From contig JAKSGN010000038.1 in the NCBI GenBank assembly GCA_024180945.1, forward strand, positions 3,244,556 to 3,308,555: 64,000 nt of DNA. The letters are read 5' to 3'. Position 1 is the stretch's first letter. Each line of letters begins with the position of its first letter. Shown piece after piece: positions 46,483-57,956 of this stretch. The translations under genes and the position numbers were made by a program. The notes beneath the pieces were generated by a model, which worked only from the letters and a program-made list of their open reading frames with translations, had not been told where the DNA came from and did not search any database. Source of the stretch: Macrophomina tecta (lineage: Eukaryota; Ascomycota; Dothideomycetes; Botryosphaeriales; Botryosphaeriaceae).

Positions 46483-47279
46483 ATGACCCGGAGAATTGTC
46501 TATGGCATTGGCCTGTGGCTCACTCTGGCCGGTACGCCTCTCCGACGCCTGCCTGCCCGGTGCCGCGTTTGCTGACAGCCGCCAACAGCCACCGCCATGA
46601 CCATCGCCAGCATTGTCGAGCCGCGCTGGCTGGCCTACGACGTCCAAGGTGTAAGTGACAAGCTCGCGCTGTAGCCTCAGGCCCCCGAACACTTCGCCCC
46701 TGACCTGCCCACAACAGCACGGCAAGCACGGCAAGGCTGTGAGCATCTCAATCGGCCTGCACAAACGCTGCGACTCGGTCGCTGGCTCATGCCGCGACTT
46801 CCCCGTCTACGAGGACTGCCACGGCGACTCGTGGTCCTTCTGCAGCCGTTGGCGCACCGTCGGCTTCCTCATGTCCTTCACCGTCGTCATCGAGCTCGCT
46901 GCTCTCATCGGCTACGCTGTGGTTTTGCTGGGCGGCAAGCAGAAGAGGGACGTCGGCTGGAAGATGATCTCTGGCCTGCTCATTGTCGGAGGTGCCGTCT
47001 CCTGCGCCGCCATGGCCATTGTGGTATGTGACACTTCTGTTGGGACGAGGGCATTGCCACGTTGGGGTCGTGTTCATGCAATGCTGACACGCGTTCAAGG
47101 CTTTTCTCTTCGACCACGATGACCGCTTCTTCCCCCCGGGCTGGCGCCTCGACACGTCGTGGATTCTCTGCACCGTCAGCTGGTCCATTTCCATTATCAC
47201 CGCATGCGGCCTCGTCGGCGCTGCTGTCGTTTTGCCCGAGGAAGGCGATTACGAATTGATACCCGAGGGCAGGATGTAA
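46483..47279 (+). CDS. Four-TM claudin/SUR7-like membrane protein
   Basis: Four exons, 46483-46531, 46589-46650, 46718-47023 and 47100-47279, join in frame to 198 residues. Four TM helices are evident: IVYGIGLWLTLAATAMTIAS, GFLMSFTVVIELAALIGYAV, ISGLLIVGGAVSCAAMAIV and ILCTVSWSISIITACGLVGA. The first extracellular loop holds the cysteine-rich segment HKRCDSVAGSCRDFPVYEDC followed by CSRWRTVGF, and begins with the claudin-like EPRWLAYD. This layout fits the fungal claudin-like group that includes SUR7, PalI and Dni1 relatives, involved in cortical membrane domains, fusion or pH sensing. The short C-terminus (EEGDYELIPEGRM) is cytoplasmic. Exon 1 is tiny, but all three introns have standard ends. 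No lesion. Confidence 0.82.
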
Positions 47280-47913
47280 ATCCTGTCTTGCGCGCGTTTC
47301 ACATAGAAAGGCCTGGAGTAGATGATTTTCATCGGAGCGCGCGATCTGGGCTGGCTTCCTCGCTCGCAAGCTCTCTGCTTGACGCGCATTGGCTGCAATC
47401 TGCTGCATCGTCTTTCTTCCTCGCTGCCGCTAATATACCACTTTCAAACGCAGTCGGTTTTCCACCTCACACAACAGCATCGTCAGTATCATCGGTCGGT
47501 TGCGTCGTTCTGCATCATGTCGGTTCTAGTCACCTTTCGCTTTTCTTCGATTCTCTTCGATTCTCTCATTTCTCCGAGTTTCAGATACGAAAACGCGATT
47601 ACTGTGGGCCTCGGAGCTGCATTTGCCGCGAAGACTACTATCTATCACCATGAATATCCAACATATCGCTTGGCTTCTGTGGATTGTTCTCTCGTCTAGC
47701 TACCCCATCCGTGCTTCTTCCTTTTCTGGCCCAAGCTCCGGCCTTCTGACTCGGCCCCACGTCAAATTTTTTCCCTCTCTCCACCACGCCTCCTCGCCCT
47801 CACCACGGTCTTTCTTTTTCTTTTTTTTTTGTTGTTGTTGTTGTATATGAACTTAGCTGCCGTAATTAGACTCCAAGCTCCAGGTATTACAGTAGTAATA
47901 TTCGGCAAAAAGG
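47280..47913. other. 3' flank of claudin-like gene and tRNA 5' flank
   Basis: Pyrimidine-rich with a GTT microsatellite at about 47830-47844. No gene supported. Confidence 0.5.
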
Positions 47914-48018
47914 GGTCGCTTAGCTCAGTTGGTTAGAGCGTGGTGCTAATATTGGCAGTCCTCAAAGGGGACTTGATAGATGACGCCAAGGTCGCGAGTT
48001 CGACCCTCGTAGTGACCA
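47914..48018 (+). tRNA. tRNA-Ile (anticodon AAU) with a 31-nt intron
   Basis: The acceptor stem pairs GGTCGCT (47914-47920) with AGTGACC (48011-48017), followed by discriminator A. The D arm (TAGCTCAGTTGGTTAGAGCG) and the T arm with GGTTCGA-type GAGTTCGACCC are normal. The anticodon stem TGGTG pairs with CGCCA, and the loop CTAATAA gives anticodon AAU. An intron at 47952-47982 follows position 37, the canonical place for eukaryotic nuclear tRNA introns. A TTTT run at about 48033 can end polymerase III transcription. The gene is complete. Confidence 0.92.
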
Positions 48019-48499
48019 CTATTCCCTCTTCTTTTGCTCTTGGAGTACCTGGAGGCAGTCGTTTTGCTTTTGGACGCGTGCTGGTGGTGTTGAGGGCGTG
48101 TTGAGCGTTTTTGTCGGCTGCGGTTTCAGTGCTGGTAGGTGGGTGACTCTCCGTTTTCTCGCAGAATATCAAACGGGAGCAGGAGCGGATACAATGAGAA
48201 GTGGTACTGGAAAGCGATGCCTTTCCCTCCGGATATTTGTGCTCATTCCTTGTGGATACGGGGAACGTCCCTTGATTGCAGAGAAACCAGCTGTATCCTA
48301 ATTTTCCCTTTAAGCTTCCAATTCCAGAACAATAACAGCTCTCCTCCGACCTTACGTAACGGCATTGTCATTTGACGATTTAGATTTTGGGTTTTATGCG
48401 CGGATGTTTTGCTTGACTTGGCTGATTAGTCAGTGATGATGCCCGCCCTCAAGAACAAATGGACCAGATTCCCTGACAAATGTTGTAGCTGCCCTGGTA
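48019..48499. other. tRNA 3' flank, no gene seen
   Basis: Contains the likely polymerase III stop (T run at about 48033). Short frames have no features. Confidence 0.5.
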
Positions 48500-49190
48500 T
48501 TAGGGAACTGTGATCTCCCAGCCGCTGCTGAGCGTCTGCCAGAGCGTCGGGCCCGCGATGTCCACGGTGATACATGCGTTGGCCACGCCTGCGGCATGTC
48601 TCTACTCGCCGTCGGCGATGCCCGCTAGTGCCCAGTTCCGCGCGACGCGGTCGCGGTCTTCGACCGCCCGCGGCAAGTTATACGGGGCGAGCTGGGCGGT
48701 GGAGCGCAGCTGCGCGTCCGGGCTCGATATGCCGCTGAGGTCGATGTCACCCAGCGCCGGTGAGGCTTCCGCGGCTTCCCGTGGTCGAGGCGTCGTGGTA
48801 GCCGTTGGTGACAGCCTGGTCCGTCTTTGCGAGGATGCCGATGCGTACACCAACCATGCCGTCAGTGGTGGATAGGCGGACGATTCCCTTGTAATTGGCA
48901 TCATCCGACGCACCGTCTCGGTAGGTGTATTTGCAGAAGGCTCACAGTGGGAGACCAAGCAGCTGCGTTAAGCGCGTTAATGACCGGACCATCCGCGTCG
49001 ATGATGGTCGAGTAGCTGGTCGACGTATTAGAGTAATCAGCGACGGTGAGGTCCGTTTAAGACGAGAAGGCCCACCCGGCCAATGGAGCGTCTAGGCAAA
49101 TGCATGCCGAGACGATTTTAAAGTGGCAGATGTTAGAGGTGCTCGTATATTGGCGGCTAGAAATATGAGAAAGGCCAATTTGAAGGGCAT
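48500..49190 (-). pseudogene. Decayed secreted-protein gene
   Basis: The minus strand starts at ATG 49190 with MPFKLAFLIFLAANIRAPLT, a signal peptide. Blocks in changing frames follow: SNTSTSYSTIIDADGPVINA, FCKYTYRDGASDDANYKGIV, GMVGVRIGILAKTDQAVTNG, then GDIDLSGISSPDAQLRSTAQ and YNLPRAVEDRDRVARNWALA. A TAG in ADGE-stop-RHAAG (about 48605) interrupts, and VANACITVDIAGPTLWQTLS ends at 48500. The blocks are clearly protein-like and in order, so this was one secreted protein of roughly 200 residues. I do not recognise the family. At least two frame changes and one stop make it inactive. Confidence 0.5.
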
Positions 49191-51521
49191 AGAAAGAACA
49201 GCTGAAGGGAGGAGCTTGTAGCTAGAAACCCCAGACGGGTTCGGTCTCTTTATCTTTGTTTCACTCCTTGCGCATGGGTTAGGTGATGGCATGTAGGTAG
49301 TTGACATTCTCACTGAAGCCGAGTCAGCTCTCTCCGATTCTTCTCTAATAGATATGCTAGGCACGGCCACAACGCGAACTTGCAAAGTCATCATCGATAG
49401 AGTAAAATGCTCTATGAATAATCAAAATAAACAGGCCGTAAGAGAAGACATGTGGATGCCGAACGTGACAGATATAGAAATGACAAGCCATTCAGCGGTC
49501 TATTAGCCTTCCTATGAAACATTGCTCATTCCCTCATTCCTCTGACAAGCGACTTCCTGACCAATGTAAGGAGAAAATTAAATCGTATCACGACTTGGTG
49601 AGGCTATGGAGCTTGGGCGCCCAGTATCGAAGTGGATGAGATGTTACGAAGATGCCTTTGTATACAGAGTTGTTGTCGCACGATCACTGACAAGCGCTCC
49701 CCCTCCTCTGCCCCCTCCATATGCCCCCCCGGCCACCACGATCTCCTCAGTACCGCCGCCTCAGACACCGAGTTCACCGCCCGCCTCGACGCCCTAGTCG
49801 AGGCCTGCCGTATGTCTGGTCCCCTCCACGGCGCTGATAAAAGTAACGACAATGACGAGGACGACAGCGCAGGCCGGTCCGCCCTCCTGACTGTGATCGA
49901 TCAGCTGCGGCGCGCATACACGGCTGTGCACCCGGCAGCGGCCCGGGGAGCGGCCACGGGTGTGGTTGTAGCCGAGGCGGGTCGTAAGGGATTAGCTAGA
50001 TGTAAGGGTAGAGAGAAAGGTAGAGGAGGTTAAACGGGCATATGCCCCCCATAGAAGCTAAGCGATATATAGGTCGTATTATCTCTGTCATAAGCTTATT
50101 TTTTTGTTCTATCGTTTATTGGTTGGAAAGATTCAATCATCCTTCTCCTAACCATGAGCATCTTTATCATTGAGTCAAGATAAACTTTAAACTATGACAT
50201 TCCTGAGGTAACGTCCGCATGCCGGGAAAGACAGGCTTTGGGCTCATTCACCCGACTGGATGGCGCACCTTTATGTGAGGCCGGCGGCCTGCCTATCCGG
50301 GAGACTGATGACGATAGGTTTGAGGCGCAACTGGCGTGCTAGTATAAAGTGATTCAATAACCCTTCCGTTATCGTTCATGGATGAGTTTGTGGTGGAATG
50401 TTCGTGTATTTAAGGTTTAATAGCGCAGCTTGGCAGAAGGTAACAGGTAAAAAGAGGGGAGCTCCCCCCTCTTCCCCTCTCCTTCCTGTTGCTGCTCATC
50501 ACCAAGAATATCATCCCTTATCCACAAAGTTTAACAGTTTGACAGTAGAATTATTCCATACCTGGCCTTATCTTGTCTTCTTCCACATTGGAAAGAGGCC
50601 TCATATGGCCGGCCAAAAGTGGACGCGTGCATACTCCTCCGCGGGCGACAAGAATCCCGCCCAGAACTTCATGACTTTTCACACGCAGCGGCCAGGACTG
50701 CTGGTGCTGTTCTGACCCTCGTCGGTCGGAAACATGCGCCGCATTCGCGAAGGCGGCATGCCCGCGCCGTCGGCTCCCAGCTACTAGCCGAGGCAGTCAG
50801 CGAATTCGAAAAGCTGCGTGCATTCGATGTCGAGGCTGTTGATGCTCTTAGGGAAGCCGACAAGATCGAACGATTGGGGAGACAACGCATCTAGATTAAT
50901 ATCTGCTCATGGTGCCGTTTTCTCCGATCCCGAGGTGGCGTGGCTCCTCGTGGAACAAGCTATGGCCAGCATCATCGTTGCCCAAGCCCATCTGGCACAT
51001 CATGGACATCTGCGGCGGCTTCGTGTCGGATATGCCGCTGATTGGAAGGCAGAGAGTGTGAGCGCTGTGTGTCTTGAACCCGCCCCAGTCCGCCCGCGGA
51101 TTCCGCTCACTCCAGCGCGCTTACCTACTAACGCCGCCGGTCATTTCGATGATGGCTGCGCTGCCGGGGAAGAGAAGCGAGCTAGTAAATGCAATTTGCG
51201 ATATTCAGAGTTATTGCGAGAGGAAGGAGGAAGGTCCCGCTCGGACATATGGGCTGTGGTACTGTTGTCGGATGCTTTAGGGGCAGTTTCCGAACAGGGG
51301 TCGAGGAAGTACTTTGGTGAAACAAAAGATGGTGCGTTCTTGAGGAAACCATGAAGTTAATGCTTGATGGATATGCTGGCGGCTACTGCGGCGACTGCAG
51401 AAGTGCTCGCTTGATAGTCTTTCAGGGGGCTGGTGTCGTGTGTTTCGCCATGGCGGTTTTCCAAAGCCGGCCTTGAACATAGTAAGTTGAGACTTTTTAA
51501 TTTTCTACCTATGTGCACCCG
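49191..51521. other. Gene-poor interval with unassigned open frames
   Basis: Plus-strand frames at 49632-50033 (133 codons, with TEFTARLDALVEACRMSG and SALLTVIDQLRRAYTAVHPA) and at 50619-51354 (RRHARAVGSQLLAEAVSEFE, then PEVAWLLVEQAMASIIVAQA) are helix-rich and protein-like. They lack clear starts, splice links or recognisable domains. They may be remnants of one or two small genes. The AT-rich 50.04-50.6 kb part shows nothing. Confidence 0.3.
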
Positions 51522-52880
51522 CTAAGGATATGCCAGCTTCTCAATTCGCTGCCACTCCTCATTCGCTTGGTAGTTGCGGCGAATCGGTTCAAGGAGACGG
51601 TTCAACGCAGCGGCAGTGGCTGCTTTCAACCCGGCCGGAGATATCTTCTGTTCCAAGAATGATTCTTCCAAGTGATCATACGAACTGAAATGCCGTTGGC
51701 CACTTCCGTCCGCAGCGGGGACGCTGAAAATGGCACCCCCAGGTGCGTCTTCACTGACAAAAGGCCGGCGGTCGCCCGGCGAGACGCCTTCGCCTTCCCC
51801 TTGGTTGAGATAGGCCTTCCCCTGCGTTCGCTCCAACCAAAGCCGGCTCACGGGTAGCAGCACGTGGCGCAGCAGACACAGAATGCCGTTTCCGGCCAGG
51901 TCGCGGTCCGGGCAGGCTGCGCCAGAGATCTTGCGCTCCACTGTCTCCGCGTCGTCCAAGAACTCGATTTTGGTGTCAGCTGGCTTCGAGGACGACATTT
52001 TCTGGCCGTCCAGCCCGTCAATGAGTGGGCTCATCAGATGCAGCCGTTTGCGGTAGCCAATGACCGGCAAGAACTTCTCCGCGTGCAGGAAGAGATATCT
52101 CTGCAGAAAGCCTTTGATTCAGTAGGTGGACCGTAGCTCTTTTGATGGTCTCGTACCTGATCGACGCCGCCGAACTGGATGTCGAGGTCCAAGTACGGCT
52201 CTGAAAGTGTCTGCTGGATGGCGCAAAGCATGGGGCTCAGTCTATCCGTCCGCGCCACCTCTTCCATCGTGTCACGTGCGTCCTGTTGCGTCATCGCAGC
52301 GCTCATCTTTTGCAGATCGATAAACCAGTCTTTGGTGTTGGCCAGGCTCGACTCCTGCACGTGGCGGACCGCCGAGCTGGGCACGCCGAGAGCATCGAAG
52401 ATGGCAGACACCAAGAATTTGTAGTATGCAGTCCGGTGGGCCACTTGCTCCATGGGGTGGACATAGTTCACGAGGAAAGCATAGACATCGCCATAGTATA
52501 CGACCACCTTGGAGATACTCGTCAACAAATAGCGGCCACGGACGGAAGATTGCACTCACCTCCAGCCCCGCCCGCAGGAAGTCGATTAGCTTTGTCAAGG
52601 GTACGAAGTAGCCGACGTGGGCTGCAGCAAGGTCAGGTCAGCAATGCGGACGCAGATGCAGGATGGCAGTTCAAGTCGTACGCTTTCCTGTTGGTGCAGT
52701 GTCTGGCCGCCAGCAATACGTCAGTGACTGATTGGCAGTAGGTAATTCGAGCAACTTACCCCACGCCACCCTTGGTTTCTGCTTCTCAGACAGCAAGGAA
52801 ACGACAGCTTCCTCGCCCGAGGCATGAAGATGTTCTAAGCGTCGAGTGACGAGCTCCGCTCTCTGTTGCACTGTCGCCAT
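51522..52880 (-). CDS. Tyrosyl-tRNA synthetase, eukaryotic cytosolic type, divergent copy
   Basis: Five exons, 52880-52760, 52702-52682, 52621-52560, 52507-52157 and 52100-51522, join in frame to 377 residues, the size of the catalytic core of cytosolic TyrRS. The 21-nt second exon completes AWGDTAPTGKPHVGYFVP, the class I HIGH-like signature (PHVG). Tyrosine- and tRNA-site motifs follow: PYLDLDIQFGGVDQRYLFL and RLHLMSPLIDG. The KMSKS loop is GQKMSSSKPADTKIEF, where fungal housekeeping enzymes I recall read KMSAS. Other family segments have drifted (VVVYYGDVYAFLVNYVHPME versus ILLADIHGFLDN-type), and the C-terminal half has an acidic/Gly insertion near EGEGVSPGDRRP. No lesion. It is probably a paralogue rather than the housekeeping gene. 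It is divergent from a transporter, a setting typical of self-resistance copies in metabolite loci (inference). Confidence 0.85.
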
Positions 52881-53503
52881 TTTCTGTCCTGGGACTACGC
52901 TTCAATGAAACTCGTCGAGCGAGCAATCCGGTAGGGTCCTTGAGAAGCTTTATGTCAGCTTCTCCCGCTATTCCATGAGCATGAAAAAAATACGGCCTCC
53001 GAGACAGCGTCGGAAAAGTGGCGGTCCGTCGACCCTTCCCCGCTGCAGGGTACGATAACTTTGCGCAGAGCAGCCTGCTGCTCCGAGCGGAGATGGGTGA
53101 GCCCGAAGCGAAGTCATCCGGATAGACACTCTTCTTCCTTCTTAGCGCGACGCGCTGTGGATCCGGAGGGGCTGCAGCCCAATCCGAGCATTTTACGCGG
53201 TGAGAGGCTCCGTGCACTCTACACAACTCGTAGCCCCACAAACACTTCAATTGCCCGAAGCGTTCTCGGGCGCCTTATCTCTTCAGTGCCTCCAGCTGGA
53301 TGGTAGCAGGAAGTCTCTCCGCGATAACGATACGCCGGAAAGAAATGGAGATACAGCCCGTGTGACTCGTTGCGAAGAGTCTTGGGCCCCAGCAAATGCT
53401 CCGCACTTCATAGGCATAGTCTAGATAGATGACACTGCGGGAGTCGTGGTGGACTTCCAGCCAGTTTTCGCAGGCACCTATTTTCGAACACACGTCGGCG
53501 ACC
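52881..53503. promoter_or_regulatory. Divergent promoter, TyrRS copy / MFS transporter
   Basis: The 623 bp between the two starts carry no gene. Divergent arrangement suggests shared control of the synthetase copy and the transporter. No binding site could be assigned. Confidence 0.4.
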
Positions 53504-54756
53504 ATGGAGGCCGAGCAGGACAAAACAGTCTCCGCCGAGCTGAAGGGCCTACCTGAAGCGGAATCACAAAGCTGCTCCAGCACCAGCGAGCCCAAGCAAA
53601 AGGAGTCTTTCCAAGTACCGCTTGTTCTGACGCTCTCGGCCGCGAACTTTCTCAATGTGCGTATCTCTATAAAAAAAAAAAAAAAAAAAAAAAACACGAA
53701 CGCCATGTGTCGCAGCACAGTGCTAACATCTCCTCCAGACCTTAACGGTGCAGTCCTCCGTCATCATCCTCCCTAGCATAGGCCGCGACATTGGTATTCC
53801 AGCCGCTCGCCAACAATGGATCATTTCCTCGTACTACATGACCTACGGCTGCTTCCTCCTTCTCTGGGGCCGAATCGCAGATCTATACGGTCGTCGAAAC
53901 GTCTTCATCGCAGGCTCCATTTGGGTGGCGGCCAGCACCATCGCAGTCCCCTTTGCAAAAAACGAGATCGCCTTCGACGTCCTGCGCGGCTGCACGGGGT
54001 TGGGAGCTGCGGCTAACGTCTCCGCTGGGCTCGGGATACTGGGCAATGCCTTCGAAGCCGGCCGGGCGAAGAACTACGCCTTCAGTGCCTTTGGCGGCGC
54101 GCACTCGCTGGGTACCATCATGGGGATCCTGTTTGGCGGCGTGATTGCGCAGTACCTGAGCTGGGAATGGGTGTTCTGGATCTTCGGCATCGTAGCCAGC
54201 ATCGTGGTCGTGGCCGGCTTCTTCGTGATCCAGCCCGACGGCAAGGCGCACGCAAGCCAGGAGAGGGCGGGCGTCGACGTGCTGGGGGGCGCGCTCATCA
54301 CCGCGAGCCTGCTCCTCTTCACGTACGCACTCACTGAAGGCGAGATTGGCGGCTGGGCCAGGCCGTGGATCCCCGTCCTGCTCGCCGTTTCCGTCCTGCT
54401 CGCCGTCATCTTCGTGCTCTGGCAGCGGCACCTCGAGCTGCGCACACAGCGCGCCCCTTTGCTCAAGATGTCCATCTTCAACAACAAGCGCTTCTCGGCC
54501 GCGCAGGTCATCCTATGCCTATTTTACGGTGCCTTCAACAACTTCCTGTTGTTTGCCACATACTAGTAAGCCGCTCCATGCTCTTTCACCAGGGGGGAGA
54601 AAGAAAGAAAAAAAAAGAAGGAATTACTAATCCTTCCCGCCAGCTACCAAGACCATCAGCGCTTCTCCATCATCCATACAACCCTCTACTTCCTCCCCAC
54701 CGGCATCGTCGGCCTCGTCGGCTCCCTGGCCGCCGCGCGCCTTCTCTCGCGCGTGC

Positions 54757-54764
54757 GCAGCGAC
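54757..54764 (+). repeat. hAT target-site duplication, left copy
   Basis: GCAGCGAC directly precedes the left end of the element and is repeated exactly at 57490-57497. Eight bases is the diagnostic hAT length. Confidence 0.95.
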
Positions 54765-57489
54765 CAGACATCCCAATAATAAATAAATACATAATATTGA
54801 CATATTCTTATGTATTCATTGGCAGATCCTAATATTATTATCGATTGCTAAGCTTATCAATAATTATTAATATAAAACTGAAGCGCCATGCATGTCGTCG
54901 TTGCCGCCAGCAATATCCATGACCTTACCATCTACTGCCACGTAGACTTTGCGGACCAAGTCATTCTTCACCCAGTTGCTCAGGCATTGAAGCTTCTCGA
55001 TAGTATCAGGCGAGAGCCGTGCCCTGTCCCAAGAAATTGTCCGCCTTGCGCAAGAGAATACCCGTTCCGGATCGTCGGACATCGCCGGCACACTTAGTAT
55101 GTCAATGGCCAATTGGTGTAAACGTGGATACTCAATCCTCTGTTCTTCTCGACACCACCATTCAAGCGGTGTTTTGGTCGTCATAGGTCTTGGCGGAGAA
55201 TTGACGAATTTTTCGAATTCATCCTCATCTCCGGGTTCATCCAAGACACTCATTGACTGCTTGATACGCTCGTACGGTGTTACTTCCCGTCGTTCGTCGT
55301 TCAGCCGAGCCGCGGACTCCGACGGGAGTGGCCGGTCCTTGTACTTCGCCCAATGCTGCCGTGCACCAGCAATAGCGGTCTGCCTCCATTCCTCTGCCCA
55401 GTGGCGGTCAAGGTACCTCCGGCGCTTTTCTGGATGGAGCAATAATGCCGTGGCATATATTGGGTTTCTGTCACTCTCTTCATAATACTTCGAGAGAACC
55501 CACCAACCCATGTGAATGGAATGAACCATACGCGCGTTGCTGGCGTATTTGCCCTGCTTTAACATCAGTCCAGGTCTGGTAATCGATCGAGCCGTCCATG
55601 GCTTACCTTGGCATTCTCAAACTGCATGAAAAGAATATCCATATTCTCTAGCACCTGATCTATTGATGCCCACTCCATTTGCTGCTCCAAGGTCGCTTGG
55701 TAAAACGGCTGCAAGAACTCGTGAGTCATTTTGAGTACTTGCCAATCATCATGTGTGAGGATGTCGTCTTCCAGCTCGTTGTGGTATTGGTTGAGGAATA
55801 TTGACAATGGACCCTCTTGGCTGATAGCCGCATCAAGCAACTTGAACCATGAGTTCCAACGGGTGATATTGTCAATTCCAAGCGCCTTTTCTGCAATGTC
55901 ATCCCATGCATCGTTGCGCACTGTGGAATTACGGATGAACACCGCAATGTTGTGGAGTTTACCCATTGGGCCGATGCTCCGCCAGCCGGCAGTGTCATGG
56001 CGTTTCTTGCGCCTGTCGTGACTCTTGTGACAAGTGTTCGACTGAATTTGGTCGTGTAACGCGTCCGCAACTGTTACATCATTTACCTCGTGTTGCGCCT
56101 GCGCAATTGCGGCCTGCAGAGCGTCCTCACTAGTTGCAAAGAGAAAGGCTTGAAGGGACAAGTTAATGATGTGGCCGGCACACCGCGTTCGAGAGGACAC
56201 TGGGTCAAGTGTAAGGCCGTACTCTTGCGACAGCTCAACAGCAAGTTGGCGGAGACAGGTGTCATTCTTTGCGTCATTGTCCCCAGTGAAGTAGCCGATT
56301 CGGGGCGCTAAGTGGTACTGTCGGATAATCGTCATCAAGTGAGGTGCCATAGCCGTGCCGGCGTGAGAGCGGCGGAGGTTTGGTAGCCCTAGCAATGCTT
56401 TCCGAGGTTTGTAGGCCTCGTCAACCCATTGGGCGTGAACAGCGATATAGGCCTTCCGCTGAGGAGAAGACCATATGTCCATAGCAATGTGTACGAGGCT
56501 CCGGGCACGTTCTAGCCATTCCTTTACGGATTGTTGATGCGCATCGTAGGCCCTATCCAAGTCCGCCGCAACTGTGCTACCGGAATCAGTTAGGAACTCT
56601 TCAACGGCAGGGTTTATCGCGGCCAGAAGTGCCTGGTATTCCGGCCAGGTTACGAAGTTGAGCGGTAAATGTTTATGTGCGGATAGCAACATCTGTGCCT
56701 CTCGAAAGGCATCGACATTGATTACACTCCGTAGAGTGTTCATCTCATTCTCCCTGACTTGCTGCAGCCGCTTGCCGGTTGTTCTTGCGAAGGCATTTTC
56801 GATGGCTAGTTGGCGCCTGTTTTGAGATTTTGAATCCTCTCGAACAAGTATGTGATGAGCCTTCTCGAGATGATAGCGGGCGTTGCCAGATATGTGGGTT
56901 GACCAGGATGGATTGCGACAACGCGTGCAGTAGTGAAGTAATTTCCCGCTCATAGTACGTGGCTCGTCGCCTTGAGCTTCTCGAAAGTGATCCCATGTTA
57001 ATGTGGCTCTCAGTTTCCGTCTCTTGACCGTATGCTGAGCTGACGATGCCTCGGGTTCTGACAGTGTGCTGGCAACTTGTGAGGCACTGTCAGAGGGTAC
57101 CACGGAGGAAGAACTTGACGGGGCATTGGATTGGGGCAGTGAGGATATGTTGACGTCCATTGTCGTGTGTAGAGATATGTCGCTGATGTATTACGAACTG
57201 CGTACTTGCAACGTGACGGGTATGGCGAGGCAGCAGTTTCGGTTGCTAGGAGTTACAAACATTGGAGTTCACCTCCTATCTAGAGGCCTGATAAGCAGTA
57301 ATATGCGTACAAGACTGCAATTTAATCTGAAACACTCTGGGGGAATTGGCGCTGGAAAATAGTGGGCCTATATTATTAATAGTTAACAATATATATTTAT
57401 TGGCAGCGTCTATATTATTATCCTTATGGAAAAGCTTAACAATAAATATGCCCTTAATAATAAATATATATTTATTACTGGGATGTCTG
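54765..57489 (-). mobile_element. Complete hAT DNA transposon, 2,725 bp
   Basis: The ends are inverted repeats. The left end reads CAGACATCCCAATAATAA, and the right end, reverse-complemented, reads CAGACATCCCAGTAATAA; the first 25 positions match at 23. Subterminal 100 bp are very AT-rich at both ends. Exact 8-bp target copies flank the element. It contains one transposase gene in full on the minus strand. With both ends and an undamaged transposase it appears autonomous and young. It sits inside the MFS transporter coding sequence. Confidence 0.95.
54867..57160 (-). CDS. hAT-family transposase, intact
   Basis: Two exons, 57160-55607 and 55556-54867, joined by a 50-nt GT-AG intron (55606-55557), give 747 residues. 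The N-terminus has a BED-type zinc finger (HYCTRCRNPSW ... HLEKAHH). The RNase-H-like catalytic core shows AMDIWSS with the first acidic residue, GYFTGDNDAKND with the second, and CAGHIINLSLQAF with the CxxH motif of hAT proteins. The C-terminal hAT dimerisation domain is PLEWWCREEQRIEYPRLHQL, LSVPAMSDDPERVFS and RRTISWDRARLSP. No stop or frameshift is present. It cuts and pastes the element via its terminal repeats. The donor lies at NAK and the acceptor at QGKYASN, which restores the expected sequence. Confidence 0.93.
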
Positions 57490-57497
57490 GCAGCGAC
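57490..57497 (+). repeat. hAT target-site duplication, right copy
   Basis: GCAGCGAC, identical to 54757-54764; the MFS frame resumes right after it at 57498. Confidence 0.95.
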
Positions 57498-57956
57498 CTC
57501 CTCCTCCTCTTCAGCACCACCTGCGTCGCCGTCGCCTGCCTCATCTTCGCCCTGCCCATCCCGACGACGACGTCGTACTGGGCCACCGGCTTCATCGCCA
57601 TGTGCCTGGCGGCGCTTGGCTCGGACCTGCTCGCGCCGACGCTGACGCTGTTCACGGCGCTGTCGCTGCCGAGCGAGGATCAGGCGCTGGGCGGGGGCGT
57701 GTGCAATGCGGTCGTGCAGGTGGGCAGGGTGGTCGCGCTGGCGGTGGCGACCGCTGTGCAGACGGCGGTGGAGGCGCGGCGCGGAGGGGCCGCGGATGGA
57801 GCGAAGGGCATGGCCGCGCTGCTGGAAGGGCTGCGCGCGGCGCAGTATGTGGATTTTGGGATCGCGTGTGCGGCCGGGGTGGTCGTGGTGTATGCGTTTC
57901 GCGGGGGGCATAGGATCGGGATGGCGGGGAGGGCGGGGGCCGCCGCCGACGGCTGA

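Larger units (their letters stand above)
53504..57956 (+). pseudogene. MFS drug/metabolite transporter, split by a hAT transposon
   Basis: Exons 53504-53656, 53739-54565 and 54644-54764, then 57498-57956 after the transposon, form a 519-residue protein once the element and one target copy are ignored. Family motifs of DHA-type drug:H+ antiporters are clear: LNTLTVQSSVIILPSIGRDI, RIADLYGRRNVFIAGS (motif A), GAAANVSAGLGILGNAF and GGWARPWIPVLLAVSVLLAV. About twelve to fourteen TM helices are expected. The insertion lies between VRSD and LLLLFSTTCVAVACL, in a late TM region. Apart from it the frame is intact. Reading into the element meets a stop within a few codons, so the present product lacks its last ~150 residues and should not work. 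Intron 1 contains a 24-A run (53671-53694). Likely role before disruption: export of a small molecule. Confidence 0.92.

Noticed and set aside
45681..46575. GC-rich open frames between the amidohydrolase and the claudin-like gene
   Set aside because: Overlapping frames on both strands with Ala/Arg composition and no domain; best seen as promoter sequence.
47952..47982. Reading the tRNA as a pseudogene because the anticodon arm is interrupted
   Set aside because: The interruption lies after position 37 and all stems pair once it is removed, as in normal nuclear tRNA introns.
53671..53694. Poly-A tract as a retroelement end
   Set aside because: It lies inside a normal GT-AG intron of the transporter with no flanking duplication.
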